This document shows, piece after piece, positions 6,118-6,167 of a DNA stretch of 6,167 nt (its first letter is position 1; the number at the start of each line of letters is the position of its first letter). The notes beneath the pieces are model-generated. The model searched no databases and was not told where the DNA came from. It was given only the letters and a program-made list of their open reading frames with translations. Source of the DNA: Accumulibacter sp003538495 (lineage in GTDB: Bacteria; Pseudomonadota; Gammaproteobacteria; Burkholderiales; Rhodocyclaceae); NCBI RefSeq assembly GCF_029255145.1, contig NZ_JAPUVQ010000079.1, forward strand, positions 1 to 6,167, given 5' to 3'. Made by a program: the position numbers and the translations under genes.

Positions 6118-6167
6118 TCAAGCGGCTGCGGGGATGAAGCCGAAGCGAGTCAGAGCCTTGATCCAGC
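6118..6167 (-). CDS. Possible C-terminal end of a transposase (partial, second copy)
   Basis: This is the identical copy of the 1-50 frame, on the opposite strand. It carries the same 15 codons and a TGA at 6120-6118, with the same competing readings. On the + strand the alternative start is ATG at 6134-6136. Confidence 0.3.
   Translation of the reverse strand, partial: WIKALTRFGFIPAAA

Larger units (their letters stand above)
6043..6167 (-). mobile_element. End of an insertion sequence, right copy (125-bp inverted repeat arm)
   Basis: This is a perfect reverse complement of 1-125, so the element is in the opposite orientation and its body would extend to the right of the window. It begins with TTAA at 6043-6046, the same four bases that end the left arm. 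The stop codon TAA of the RCC1-repeat gene (6044-6046) lies within these four bases. Either the insertion created the stop and truncated the gene, or the gene naturally ended in TTAA and that was the target. The same short transposase-like frame can be read on the - strand, with TGA at 6120-6118. Confidence 0.72.

Noticed and set aside
1..6167. CRISPR array, tRNA, rRNA or riboswitch
   Set aside because: No regularly spaced direct repeats, no tRNA-like cloverleaf and no rRNA-like stretch were seen. The only strong repeats are the two terminal inverted arms.

Overview
The window is GC-rich with strongly GC-biased third codon positions. It carries five confident protein genes, all on the + strand. 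Gene content and base composition suggest a high-GC proteobacterium, most likely a betaproteobacterium of the Rhodocyclaceae / Candidatus Accumulibacter kind. That placement is an inference from general resemblance, since there is no rRNA or marker gene here.

Layout. Positions 1-125 and 6043-6167 are perfect reverse complements of each other and reach exactly to the two window edges. They look like the ends of two copies of one insertion sequence in opposite orientation, with the element bodies outside the window. Just inside the left copy (117-305, - strand) is a short possible reading frame that runs into the repeat. After it come a CpdA-like metallophosphoesterase (525-1292), a threonine-dehydratase-like PLP enzyme (1406-2389), a GCS2-family carboxylate-amine (glutamate-cysteine) ligase (2558-3979), a succinylglutamate desuccinylase/aspartoacylase-family zinc hydrolase (3995-5038), and a secreted RCC1-repeat protein (5096-6046). 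The stop codon of the last gene lies inside the right repeat.

How the genes may work together. The ligase and the zinc hydrolase are 15 bases apart and almost certainly co-transcribed. One family makes an amide bond on an amino-acid carboxylate and the other hydrolyses N-acyl amino acids, so together they suggest a small pathway acting on a glutamate- or aspartate-type amide. The dehydratase upstream could feed or drain the same amino-acid pool, but it is separated by a 168-base gap with its own promoter-like sequence. The phosphoesterase and the RCC1-repeat protein have no evident link to that chemistry.

The points most worth checking are the flanking inverted repeats (composite-transposon-like arrangement, invertible segment, or simply a contig ending in a multicopy element), the end of the RCC1 gene at the repeat boundary, the ligase-hydrolase pair, and a run of eight G between the ribosome binding site and start codon of the ligase. 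No RNA gene, CRISPR array, integrase or complete transposase is visible.
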